A stretch of DNA of 64,000 nt from Parvularculaceae bacterium (GTDB taxonomy: Bacteria > Pseudomonadota > Alphaproteobacteria > Caulobacterales > Parvularculaceae), in contig JANQMJ010000012.1 of NCBI GenBank assembly GCA_028280115.1, positions 111,383 through 175,382 of the forward strand. The letters run 5' to 3'. A program made the position numbers and the translations under genes. This document shows, piece by piece, positions 1 through 12,741 of this stretch; the first letter of the stretch is position 1, and each line of letters opens with the position of its first letter. The notes under the pieces are model-generated. The model saw only the letters and a program-made list of their open reading frames with translations, was not told the DNA's origin and searched no databases.

Positions 1-34
1 CCGTCCGCGCCGACCGCCGAAGCATGTCTTATGC

Positions 35-49
35 CTAACGCTTCGTTAA
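35..49. promoter_or_regulatory. Near-consensus CtrA box upstream of the glycosyltransferase gene
   Basis: CTAA-N7-TTAA lies about 70 bases before the start at 117 and differs at one base from the CtrA consensus TTAA-N7-TTAA. Perfect boxes occur elsewhere in the window, so it is a reasonable weak site. A single mismatched site could also be chance. Confidence 0.3.
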
Positions 50-116
50 CGGGTGAAAGTGGGGCCTTCCTTGCACAGCGCTTGACAGCAGTAGTCGCCG
101 AAACGGCGAGCCGGTT

Positions 117-2255
117 ATGAGAATTCTGGTTTTCACAACGCTTTTTCCCAACGTCGCCATGCCGTGGCATGGCGTGTTCGTGGAAAACCGCCTGCGCGCT
201 TTTCGCGCCCGGCATGGTTGCGACATCAAAGTGGTCGCACCGATTCCCTGGTTTCCGTTCAAAAATGAGACATTCGGCCGTTACGCAAGATGGGCGCGCG
301 TTCCCGAACGGGAAAGGCGCGACGGGATTGAAGTCCTCCACCCGCGCTATTTTCTGCCGCCGAAAATCGGCATGACCTACGCGCCGCATGGGCTTGCGCG
401 CTGCCTGCGCAGGACGATCGGCGAACTCGCCCGCGACGGATGGGATTTCGATATTCTGGACGCCCATTATCTTTATCCCGACGGCGTTGCCGCCGTCGCG
501 GTCGCAAAGGAACTGGGCAGGCCCGTCGCCGTCACGGCGCGGGGAAGCGACGTTACGCATATTCCGAATTATCCCGGCCCGCGGCGCTCTGTCCTCGCCG
601 CCGTCAATCAGGCCGATGCGGTCATCGCGGTGGCGGCGGCGCTCAAGGATCAGCTTGTCCGTCTCGGCGCGCCGGAAAAGAAAATCGACGTCTTGCGCAA
701 CGGCGTCGACCTGGAGCGGTTCGGGCCTCAAGACCGCGCGCCCATTCGCAAACGGAAGAACCTTTCCGGCCGGGTGCTGTTAAGCGCCGGTCATCTCATC
801 GACCGCAAGGGACACGACCTGGTCATCGACGCCCTAAGCGAGATGCCCGATGCGACGCTGCTCATCGCCGGCGAAGGCGAACGGCGCGCCAGGCTGGAAG
901 CGCACGCAAGAAAGACCGGCGTTGCGGATCGCGTGCGATTCCTGGGCGCGGTTTCGCCTGAAGAAATGCCGGCGCTTTACAATACCGCGGATGTTCTGAC
1001 GCTGGCGTCGTCGCGCGAAGGCTGGCCCAATGTTCTGCTCGAAGCCATGGCCTGCGGAACGCCCTGCGTCGCAACAAAGGCCGGAGGCGTCGGCGAGATC
1101 ATCCGCGCGCCCGAAGCCGGCAAATTGGCCGAAGAAAGAACGCCGAAAGCGATCGCCGCTTCCGTAAACGACCTGCTCGCCAACCCGCCGGACCGCGGCG
1201 CGACCCGCGCCTATGCGGAAGCTTATTCCTGGAACGAGACCGCCGATCGCATGGCGTCGATCTTTTCCGAAATGACCCGGCAAAAAGAAGCGCGATGCGC
1301 GCTGAAGACGGCGCCGATCACCTTGCCGCGCGCAGCGCCCAAACTGATCGTCACCGTCGATGCGGAAGAGGCCTTCGACTGGAACGACTTCGAAAACAGC
1401 CGCCACCGCGTGTGCGATGTCGACGGCGTTAAGCGATTTCAGTCTCTGTGCGCCAAAGCGGGCGCTAAGCCGCTTTACTTTTTGACCTATCCTCTGCTCG
1501 CCGATCCGGACGCCGTTTCTTGCTTTCGGCGATTTCTACGCGGCGGCGAGGCCGATTGCGGTCTTCATCTCCACCCGTGGACGACGCCGCCCAAGAGCGA
1601 GTTCAACGGCGAATATTATTCCTTTCAAAAGAACCTGCCGCCGGATGTGCACAAGAAAAAACTCAAAGCCCTTGCGGACCAATATGAAGCGGTCTTCGGC
1701 ACGCGCGCCATCGCCCACCGCGCCGGCCGTTACGGCGTTGCGCCTGACGATTACGCCCTGCTCGCCGATATCGGCGTCAAATATGATTTCAGCCCCAGCG
1801 CCGCCTTCGACTATTCGCGCACCGGCGGGCCGGATTATTCCTGTTGCTCCAACCGTCCGCTGGCCGTTGCAAACGGGGCGTGGTCGATGCGCGTCACGCC
1901 GGTATGCGGCGCGCACGCCCTGCGGCGCACGCGCCTGTTCGTCAGTCAGGAACATATCGGGCCGGCGCGCTTGAATGGTTTCCTGCAACCCGTCCGCCTG
2001 TCGCCGGAAGGCGCGTCTCTAAACGATCTCAAAGCGCTCACCAAACGGGTTCTTGCAGACCAAATCCCCGTGCTGACCTTTACGCTTCATTCAACAAGTT
2101 TAACGCCCGGCGCCAATAACTTTGCGAAAAGCGCCGCAGACGTCGACAAAATGCTTGAAACGACGCGTTCCTATTTCGACTGGTTTCGCAACCATGTGGG
2201 CGGCGGCATGATTTCTCTTAACGATCTCGCTGCGCTTTACGAACGCCGCGCTTAA
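117..2255 (+). CDS. Bifunctional GT4 glycosyltransferase / NodB-like polysaccharide deacetylase fusion
   Basis: A 712-residue two-domain protein. Residues 1 to about 385 form a GT-B family 4 glycosyltransferase, with the EX7E motif in REGWPNVLLEAMACGTP and a SAGHLIDRKGHDLVIDAL segment opening the donor-binding half. After a short linker, residues about 410-712 form a NodB/WalW-like deacetylase: the candidate metal ligands are D415 (in VTVDAEEAFDW) and H484/H486 (in GLHLHPW). Inferred role: sugar transfer plus deacetylation in capsule or exopolysaccharide synthesis. No secretion signal is seen, so it is probably cytoplasmic. Related proteins are usually encoded separately, so the fusion is unusual. 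A near-consensus CtrA box lies upstream, and a perfect one overlaps the stop codon but serves fliO. The sugar substrate is unknown. Confidence 0.85.
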   Translation: MRILVFTTLFPNVAMPWHGVFVENRLRAFRARHGCDIKVVAPIPWFPFKNETFGRYARWARVPERERRDGIEVLHPRYFLPPKIGMTYAPHGLARCLRRTIGELARDGWDFDILDAHYLYPDGVAAVAVAKELGRPVAVTARGSDVTHIPNYPGPRRSVLAAVNQADAVIAVAAALKDQLVRLGAPEKKIDVLRNGVDLERFGPQDRAPIRKRKNLSGRVLLSAGHLIDRKGHDLVIDALSEMPDATLLIAGEGERRARLEAHARKTGVADRVRFLGAVSPEEMPALYNTADVLTLASSREGWPNVLLEAMACGTPCVATKAGGVGEIIRAPEAGKLAEERTPKAIAASVNDLLANPPDRGATRAYAEAYSWNETADRMASIFSEMTRQKEARCALKTAPITLPRAAPKLIVTVDAEEAFDWNDFENSRHRVCDVDGVKRFQSLCAKAGAKPLYFLTYPLLADPDAVSCFRRFLRGGEADCGLHLHPWTTPPKSEFNGEYYSFQKNLPPDVHKKKLKALADQYEAVFGTRAIAHRAGRYGVAPDDYALLADIGVKYDFSPSAAFDYSRTGGPDYSCCSNRPLAVANGAWSMRVTPVCGAHALRRTRLFVSQEHIGPARLNGFLQPVRLSPEGASLNDLKALTKRVLADQIPVLTFTLHSTSLTPGANNFAKSAADVDKMLETTRSYFDWFRNHVGGGMISLNDLAALYERRA

Positions 2256-2266
2256 CGCGGCTTTAA
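2252..2266. promoter_or_regulatory. Perfect CtrA box before fliO
   Basis: TTAA at 2252-2255 and TTAA at 2263-2266 are separated by exactly 7 bases, the full CtrA recognition sequence. It overlaps the stop codon of the upstream gene and ends about 50 bases before fliO. Direct CtrA control of flagellar class II operons is well established in Caulobacter, so activation of fliOP is the natural reading. Confidence 0.7.
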
Positions 2267-2316
2267 GCATGGCGCCGGTAATTTTTGCCTAGTTCGCAAC
2301 GGGCAAAGGCGCAGTC

Positions 2317-2691
2317 ATGATCGCCGCCGAAATCATTCGCGTAATCTTCGCGCTCATGGCCGTCATCGGCCTGATCGGCCTGGGCGCGCTCGCCTTGCGC
2401 AAGGCGGGACTTTTAACTGCATCCGGCGGCTTTGTGCGCAAGCGCCGCCTCGCCCTTGTGGAAACCCTGGCGCTCGATGCGCGCCGGCGCCTCGCCATTA
2501 TTAAATGCGACGGCGCCGAACATCTCGTCATTCTGGGACCGAACAGCGAAACCCTGATCGCAGAGAACCTTGAAGGCGCGCCGGAAAGCGCTGGCGCGGC
2601 GCCGACGGCGGAAAATCCTTTCCACATCTTCGAACGCTTCGCGGCGCAGCGGCGGCCCGCCCAGGACGCCGACAATAGGAACGCCGCCTGA
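2317..2691 (+). CDS. fliO: Flagellar biosynthesis protein FliO
   Basis: A 124-residue protein with one N-terminal transmembrane helix (about residues 5-27) followed by a small cytoplasmic beta domain (RKRRLALVETLALDARRRLAIIKCDG), the FliO pattern. FliO assists assembly of the FliP/Q/R core of the flagellar export gate. Its stop codon overlaps the fliP start by one base (TGATG), which supports both the identity and translational coupling. Sequence conservation in FliO is low, so the call rests partly on fliP being next. A perfect CtrA box lies about 50 bases upstream. Confidence 0.85.
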   Translation: MIAAEIIRVIFALMAVIGLIGLGALALRKAGLLTASGGFVRKRRLALVETLALDARRRLAIIKCDGAEHLVILGPNSETLIAENLEGAPESAGAAPTAENPFHIFERFAAQRRPAQDADNRNAA

Positions 2692-3440
2692 TGCGGCCCG
2701 CCAGCGTTTTCACCGCAAGTCTTATCGCCGGGCTAGCGCTGGCCGGCGATGCGACGGCGCAAACGCTGACGTTCGATATGGGCGATGGCGACGGCGCGGG
2801 ATTTTCCGCGCGCATCGTTCAACTTATCCTGCTGACGACGGTGCTTTCGCTCGCCCCGTCCATTCTCATCATGATGACGAGTTTTATCCGCATCGTCGTC
2901 GTTCTGTCGCTGTTGCGCACCGCCATCGGCCTTCAGCAAAGCCCGCCCAATCCGGTGATTATTTCGCTCGCCCTGTTCCTGACCGCCTTCATCATGGCGC
3001 CGACCTTCGGCGAGGCTTATGTCGCCGGCGTCAAGCCGTTCATGGACAATGAAATCACCGTCGAGGAGGCGTTTCCCCGCGCCGCCGCGCCGATGAAGGA
3101 ATTCATGCTGCGTCAGACGCGGGAAAAGGACCTGGCGCTTTTCTTCGACATGGCGGAAGTCGAGCCGGAAACGCCCGAGGCGACGCCGCTGCATGTGCTC
3201 GTGCCGGCCTTTATGATTTCCGAACTCAGGCGCGCCTTCGAGATCGGGTTCATGGTGTTCATCCCGTTTCTCATCATCGACATGGTGATCTCGTCGATCC
3301 TCATGGCCATGGGCATGCTGATGCTGCCGCCCATCGTCATCTCCCTGCCGTTCAAGCTGATTTTCTTTGTGCTGATCGACGGCTGGCGGCTGATCGCCGG
3401 CAGTCTGGTGGAGAGTTTCGCGACCGGACCGCCGATATAG
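2691..3440 (+). CDS. fliP: Flagellar export gate protein FliP
   Basis: A 249-residue membrane protein of normal FliP length. It has a cleavable-looking signal (LIAGLALAGDATAQ) and then the family segments TSFIRIVVVLSLLRTAIGLQ, PTFGEAYVAGVKPFMDNEIT and PAFMISELRRAFEIGF, with four hydrophobic stretches. FliP is a core subunit of the type III flagellar export gate in the inner membrane. It is translationally coupled to fliO. fliQ and fliR do not follow; a convergent gene does, so the remaining gate genes are elsewhere. Confidence 0.96.
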   Translation: MRPASVFTASLIAGLALAGDATAQTLTFDMGDGDGAGFSARIVQLILLTTVLSLAPSILIMMTSFIRIVVVLSLLRTAIGLQQSPPNPVIISLALFLTAFIMAPTFGEAYVAGVKPFMDNEITVEEAFPRAAAPMKEFMLRQTREKDLALFFDMAEVEPETPEATPLHVLVPAFMISELRRAFEIGFMVFIPFLIIDMVISSILMAMGMLMLPPIVISLPFKLIFFVLIDGWRLIAGSLVESFATGPPI

Positions 3441-3608
3441 TATCGGTTGTCATTCCGGGGCCGGCGCAGCCGGAACCCGGAATCCATGGCGCACAATCGC
3501 CACAAGCAAACCTGTTGAAACAACCCCCATCGGCCCTTCGTTCGGGCCGTTGGAAGGGGTTGGGGCCCCTTCCAACCCCCCGCAAGCGGGGGAAGAAGGA
3601 CATGACGC
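3441..3608. repeat. Convergent intergenic region with palindromic repeats
   Basis: The fliP-lpdA gap contains a perfect 10-bp hairpin (arms 3550-3559 and 3566-3575) followed by a second small stem (CCCCC-GCAAG-CGGGGG). An earlier part resembles GTCATTCC..GGAATCC sequences found in other gaps of this window. The hairpins may act as a bidirectional transcription end between the convergent genes, but no T-tract follows them. Confidence 0.5.
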
Positions 3609-4997
3609 TTATATATGCAACGCATGCCCCAGGGTGCGCAGCGCCGCTTCCTGGAAGGCTTCTCCTTGCGTCGGGTGCGCATGGATGGTGCCGGCGATGT
3701 CTTCAAGGCGCGCGCCCATTTCGATGGCGAGGCCGAACGCGGTCGACAGTTCGGCAATCCCGCCGCCCACGGCCTGAACGCCGAGCACCACATGATTGTC
3801 CTTGCGCGCGACGCAGCGGATGAAACCGTCTTCGGCTTCCATGGTCATGGCGCGGCCGTTGGCGGAGAAGGGGAAAAGCTGCGTGACGACATCGAAGCCT
3901 TCCTGCTTCGCTTCATCGGGCGACAGGCCGACCGCGACGACTTCGGGATCGGTGAAACAGATCGCCGGGACCGCCCGCTTGTCCCAGCGCCGGTTTTCGC
4001 CGGCGATGATTTCCGCGACCATCTCCCCCTGCGCCATGGCGCGGTGAGCCAGCATGGGCTCGCCGGTGACATCGCCGATGGCGTAGATCCCGGTCATGGA
4101 GGTGCGGCACTGATCGTCGATCCTGATATGCCTGCCGTCCATGTCGAGGACGAGATTTTCCCGCCCCCAGCCTTCAGTCAGCGGCGTGCGGCCCACAGTC
4201 ACAAGAATTTTGTCCACGGGAATTTTTTTCGTTTCGCCCTTAGCAGTTTCAACTTCGAGGTGTTTGCCGCTTTGGCCCTTCGCCCTGGCGCCGAGCAAGA
4301 CTTCCATGCCGAGCGCTTTCATCTTTTTGGCGACCGGCCGCGTCAACGCTTCGTCCCACACCGGCAGAATGCGGTCGAGCGCTTCGACGACGGTGACTTT
4401 CGAGCCCATTTTCGCAAAGGCGATCCCGAGTTCCAGGCCGATATAGCCGGCGCCGACCACGGCGAGGTTTTTCGGCGGGGCCGGCAGATCGAGCGCTTCG
4501 GTCGAGGAAATCACATCGCCGCCGAAGGGCAGGAACGGTAGCTCTATGGATTCCGATCCCGTGGCGATAATGACGTTTTCGGCGCGGATAGTCTGCTCGC
4601 CCTCTTTGGTTTTGACGCGAACCGTCTTGCCGTCGACGAATGCGGCCCAACCTTCAATGGCCTTGACTTTGTTCTTTTTCAAAAGCCCGCCGACGCCGGT
4701 GGTGAGGCGTTTAACGATGCCGTCCTTCCAGTCGACGGTTTTCTTAAGGTCGATCCGGGGTTTGGCGACTTCGATGCCGATGGCCGAACCGTTTGCGAAA
4801 TGCGTCGCCTTTTCGAATTCGTCCGCGGCGTGGATCAACGCTTTCGAGGGAATGCAGCCGACAGTAAGGCACGTCCCGCCATGGGCCTTGGCCTCGACGA
4901 TCACCGTGTCGAGGCCGAGCTGGCCGGCGCGGATCGCCGCCACATAACCGCCCGGTCCCGCGCCGATGACAAGGAGTTTGCATTCGATGTCGGTCAT
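3609..4997 (-). CDS. lpdA: Dihydrolipoamide dehydrogenase (E3)
   Basis: FAD/NAD flavoprotein of about 462 residues that reoxidises the lipoyl arm of 2-oxoacid dehydrogenase complexes. Seen: N-terminal FAD site [18 protein letters not shown], redox disulfide C43/C48 in [20 protein letters not shown] site [12 protein letters not shown] and catalytic [10 protein letters not shown] near the C-terminus. The ATG at 4997 is preferred over an in-frame start at 5024 because GGAAG lies just before it, and the extra residues would come from repeat sequence. It is the last gene of the branched-chain 2-oxoacid dehydrogenase operon, separated from E2 by a repeat (5027-5114), so it is probably the dedicated E3 of that complex. 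Confidence 0.95.
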   Translation of the reverse strand: MTDIECKLLVIGAGPGGYVAAIRAGQLGLDTVIVEAKAHGGTCLTVGCIPSKALIHAADEFEKATHFANGSAIGIEVAKPRIDLKKTVDWKDGIVKRLTTGVGGLLKKNKVKAIEGWAAFVDGKTVRVKTKEGEQTIRAENVIIATGSESIELPFLPFGGDVISSTEALDLPAPPKNLAVVGAGYIGLELGIAFAKMGSKVTVVEALDRILPVWDEALTRPVAKKMKALGMEVLLGARAKGQSGKHLEVETAKGETKKIPVDKILVTVGRTPLTEGWGRENLVLDMDGRHIRIDDQCRTSMTGIYAIGDVTGEPMLAHRAMAQGEMVAEIIAGENRRWDKRAVPAICFTDPEVVAVGLSPDEAKQEGFDVVTQLFPFSANGRAMTMEAEDGFIRCVARKDNHVVLGVQAVGGGIAELSTAFGLAIEMGARLEDIAGTIHAHPTQGEAFQEAALRTLGHALHI

Positions 4998-5026
4998 ATG
5001 ACTTCCGCTGTTTACGTTTATCATCC

Positions 5027-5114
5027 AGTGCGTAGTTTGTAGTGCGTAGTCCGTAGGGGATTTTAGCCGATACCCCTTCGACGCTACGCACTAAGCACTA
5101 CCCACTACGAACTA
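5027..5114. repeat. Inverted-repeat element with heptad-like arms (possible ORF-less S23-type element)
   Basis: The left arm at 5027-5059 reads GTAG-rich units such as GTAGTGCGTAG. The right arm at 5072-5114 is its imperfect reverse complement (CTACGCACTAAGCACTAC). Only about 12 bases separate the arms. The outer right end overlaps the TAG stop of the E2 gene. The layout matches the arms around the S23-type gene at 21.5 kb (short 7-base-period units in inverted orientation), although the unit sequence differs. Confidence 0.6.
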
Positions 5115-6404
5115 TTCATCAATGAAAATCATCGCCGGGTTTTCCATCAGCGTCTTGATGCGCTGGATGAACACCGCCGCGTCCCAGCCGTCGATGACCC
5201 GATGATCGAAGCTCGACGACAGGTTCATGACCTTGCGGGGCATGAATTCCGAACCGTTCCAGCGCGGCAGGGTCTGCATCTTGTTGACGCCGATGATGGC
5301 GACTTCCGGATGGTTGATGACCGGCGTCGTGACGATCCCGCCCAGCGCCCCCAGCGAAGTGATGGTGATGGTCGACCCCGAAAGCTCTTCGCGCGCCGCC
5401 TTGCCTTCCTTCGCCGCTTCTGAAAGCCGGGCGACTTCCGCGGCGCAATCCCAGATGTCGCGCGCTTCGCAATGGCGCACGACCGGCACCATCAGCCCAT
5501 TCGGCGTTTGTGCGGCGACGCCGATATGAACGCCGCCATGCTGGTGAATAACGCCCGCTTCATCGTCGAAAATTGAATTCAGATGCGGCTGTTCGGCGAT
5601 CGCCTTGACCATGGCGCGCATCAAAAACGGCAGAATGGTCAGCTTGGGCCGGCCTTCCTTGCGCGTATCGTTGAGCTTGGCGCGCAACTCTTCCAGCGCG
5701 GTCATGTCGACATCGTCCACATAGGTGATCGGCACGATGCGCGCGTTCGCCGCTTCCATTTGCTCAGCGATCTTGCGCCTGAGGCCGATGACCGGAACGT
5801 CCGTCACCGATGAATTGCGCACGAGCGCGCCGCGCCCGCCGCCGGCCGCACCCCCGGCCTCGAAATAAGCGTCAAGATCGCCATGGGAAATGCGTCCCGC
5901 GGGGCCGGTCCCGCGCACCCGACGCAGATCGACGCCGGCATCGAGCGCGCGCTTTCGCACCGCTGGCGAGGCCAGCGGCTTTTCGCCTTCGGCCCGCGGC
6001 GCGCCGGCAAATTGCGGCCGGGCCGCGCCGGCGCCGTTGGTCGCAGCTTTCTTCGCTTGCGTTTTTTTGGGTTCGGCTTTTGCCGATTCGAGCTCGGGTT
6101 TTTCTTCCTTTTTGGGCGGCGGGGCGGCGGCGGGTTCGGCGCCCGGCTTGACATTGCCTGGCCCGTCGACTTCGAGCCTGATGAGCGGCGAGCCCACGGC
6201 GAGGGTTTCGCCGATCTTGGCGGCGCGCCAGACCACCTTGCCTTCGACCGGCGAGGGAATTTCCACCGTCGCCTTGTCGGTCATCACCGAGGCGAGCACC
6301 TCGTCCTCGCGCACATTGGCGCCGATGTCGGCCATCCACTCGACGAGTTCAGCTTCCGCCACGCCCTCGCCCACATCGGGCAGCTTGATGACATATTCGC
6401 CCAT
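5112..6404 (-). CDS. bkdB: Branched-chain 2-oxoacid dehydrogenase E2 (dihydrolipoyl acyltransferase)
   Basis: A 430-residue acyltransferase core of the complex. Seen: N-terminal lipoyl domain with K44 in MTDKATVEIP, an Ala/Pro/Lys-rich linker, a peripheral subunit-binding domain (ASPAVRKRALDAGVDLRRV..GPAGRI), and a C-terminal catalytic domain ending SSSFDHRVIDGWDAA with the HxxxDG motif. The start at 6404 is chosen because its ATG overlaps the E1 beta stop (TAATG) and has GGAGG just upstream. Branched-chain rather than pyruvate specificity is inferred from the neighbouring E1 alpha. Confidence 0.93.
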   Translation of the reverse strand: MGEYVIKLPDVGEGVAEAELVEWMADIGANVREDEVLASVMTDKATVEIPSPVEGKVVWRAAKIGETLAVGSPLIRLEVDGPGNVKPGAEPAAAPPPKKEEKPELESAKAEPKKTQAKKAATNGAGAARPQFAGAPRAEGEKPLASPAVRKRALDAGVDLRRVRGTGPAGRISHGDLDAYFEAGGAAGGGRGALVRNSSVTDVPVIGLRRKIAEQMEAANARIVPITYVDDVDMTALEELRAKLNDTRKEGRPKLTILPFLMRAMVKAIAEQPHLNSIFDDEAGVIHQHGGVHIGVAAQTPNGLMVPVVRHCEARDIWDCAAEVARLSEAAKEGKAAREELSGSTITITSLGALGGIVTTPVINHPEVAIIGVNKMQTLPRWNGSEFMPRKVMNLSSSFDHRVIDGWDAAVFIQRIKTLMENPAMIFIDE

Positions 6405-7420
6405 TACGACCCCTCCATCACTTTTTTCAGGGCGGCGCTGACGCGTTTTGGTCCCGGAAAATAATGCCATTCATGGGCATGGGGATAAGGCGTGTCGTAA
6501 CCGGTGACGCGAATGACCGGCGCTTCGAGCCGCCAGAAACATCCTTCCATCACCACCGCCATAAGCTCCGCGCCAAAGCCGCATGTGCGGGTCGCTTCAT
6601 GCACGATGACGCAGCGGCCGGTTTTGTTCACCGACGCCTCAATCGTTTCGTAATCGAGCGGCAGGATGGTTCTAAGATCGATGATTTCCGCATCGATCCC
6701 GGTTTCCGCAGCAGCGGCTTCAGCGACATAGACCATCGTGCCGTAAGCCAGCACCGTGACCTCCTCGCCCGGGCGGCGGATCGCCGCCTTGCCGAGGGGA
6801 ACGGCGTAATAATCCTCGGGCACTTCGCCAAGCTCATGCTTCGACCAGGGCGTCACCGGCCGGTCGTGATAGCCGTCGAAAGGACCGTTATAAAGACGCT
6901 TGGGCTCTAAAAACATCACCGGATCGTCGTCTTCGATCGACGCGATCAGAAGGCCCTTGGCGTCATAGGGATTGGACGGAATCACCGTCTTGAGGCCGGA
7001 GACATGCGCGAAGATCGCTTCGGGGCTCTGAGAATGGGTCTGGCCGCCGAATATGCCGCCGCCGGTGGGCATGCGCACCACAATGGGGACGGTGAAGTCG
7101 TTGGCCGAGCGATAGCGAATGCGCGCGGCTTCCTGGGAAAGCTGGTCGAACGCCGGCATGACATAGTCCGCGAACTGAACTTCGACGCAGGGACGCAGCC
7201 CATAGGCCGCCATGCCGATCGCCGCGCCGACAATGCCGCACTCGTTGATCGGGCTGTCGAAGCATCGCTGCTTGCCGTATTTTTCCTGCAGCCCTTCGGT
7301 GCAGCGGAAAACGCCGCCGAAATAACCGACATCCTCGCCGAAGACGACGACATCGTCGTCGCGGCCCATGGCGTTGTCCATGCCGTTGCGGATCGCCTGG
7401 ATCATGGTCATGCGCGCCAT
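6404..7420 (-). CDS. bkdA2: Branched-chain 2-oxoacid dehydrogenase E1 component, beta subunit
   Basis: A 338-residue thiamine-diphosphate enzyme subunit of the pyr/transketolase type (MTMIQAIRNGMDNAM, FGEDVGYFGGVFRCTEGL, GIVGAAIGMAAYGLRPCVE), with the C-terminal transketolase domain (VIHEATRTCGFGAEL). Together with the alpha subunit it decarboxylates branched-chain 2-oxoacids from Val, Leu and Ile and acylates the lipoyl arm of E2. It is directly downstream of E1 alpha (5 bases) and overlaps E2 by one base, so the operon is translationally coupled. Confidence 0.95.
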   Translation of the reverse strand: MARMTMIQAIRNGMDNAMGRDDDVVVFGEDVGYFGGVFRCTEGLQEKYGKQRCFDSPINECGIVGAAIGMAAYGLRPCVEVQFADYVMPAFDQLSQEAARIRYRSANDFTVPIVVRMPTGGGIFGGQTHSQSPEAIFAHVSGLKTVIPSNPYDAKGLLIASIEDDDPVMFLEPKRLYNGPFDGYHDRPVTPWSKHELGEVPEDYYAVPLGKAAIRRPGEEVTVLAYGTMVYVAEAAAAETGIDAEIIDLRTILPLDYETIEASVNKTGRCVIVHEATRTCGFGAELMAVVMEGCFWRLEAPVIRVTGYDTPYPHAHEWHYFPGPKRVSAALKKVMEGS

Positions 7421-7425
7421 GGGCT

Positions 7426-8914
<1,489 letters not shown>

Positions 8915-9164
8915 TAGGGTCGGTTGCGGATTGGTTGGAACATTTCACCGCTCATTCCCGCGCCCGCGCGCGAAGGCGCGCTAATCATAGTTAGACCGCA
9001 TTCTCGGTCGGGCTGGGAATCCAGTCTTACCAAGAAAGTCGGGCTTCGCCCGTCATTTTTCGTTCGCTGGATCCCGGCTCTGCGCAGCATCACCCCGGAT
9101 GATGATCCGGGGCGCTGCAGCGCGTCCGGGATGAGCGGGTGATCTGTTCGATCCGCAACCGATC

Positions 9165-9167
<3 letters not shown>
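8915..9167. mobile_element. TA-flanked MITE-like element, copy A
   Basis: A 249-bp element at 8917-9165 with 15-bp terminal inverted repeats (GGGTCGGTTGCGGAT and ATCCGCAACCGATCC, 14/15 match), flanked on both sides by TA (8915-8916, 9166-9167). TA duplication with short inverted ends is the signature of IS630/Tc1-mariner-type non-autonomous elements. The right TA plus the terminal base forms the TAG stop of the exonuclease gene. Its reverse complement is nearly identical to copy C at 63.8 kb. No transposase is encoded. Confidence 0.8.
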
Positions 9168-12584
<3,417 letters not shown>

Positions 12585-12648
12585 TTATTGCCTGCACGAA
12601 AAATGACAAACGATCGGTCCCAGCAGGGATGCTCATTTCGCTACCCGT

Positions 12649-12719
12649 CCGCTCATTCCCGCGAAAGCGGGAAGCCAGGAAATGTTGTCGTAGATTCCCG
12701 CTTTCGCGGGAATGAGCGG
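12649..12719. repeat. Long perfect inverted repeat between ligA and recN
   Basis: Arms of 24 bases (12649-12672 and 12696-12719) are perfect reverse complements around a 23-base centre. The outer sequence CCGCTCATTCCCGCG is shared with one end region of the TA-flanked elements. It would form a strong hairpin on either strand and could end or attenuate transcription between recN and ligA. Confidence 0.8.
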
Positions 12720-12741
12720 AGGAAAGGTTCATTGTAATTCC

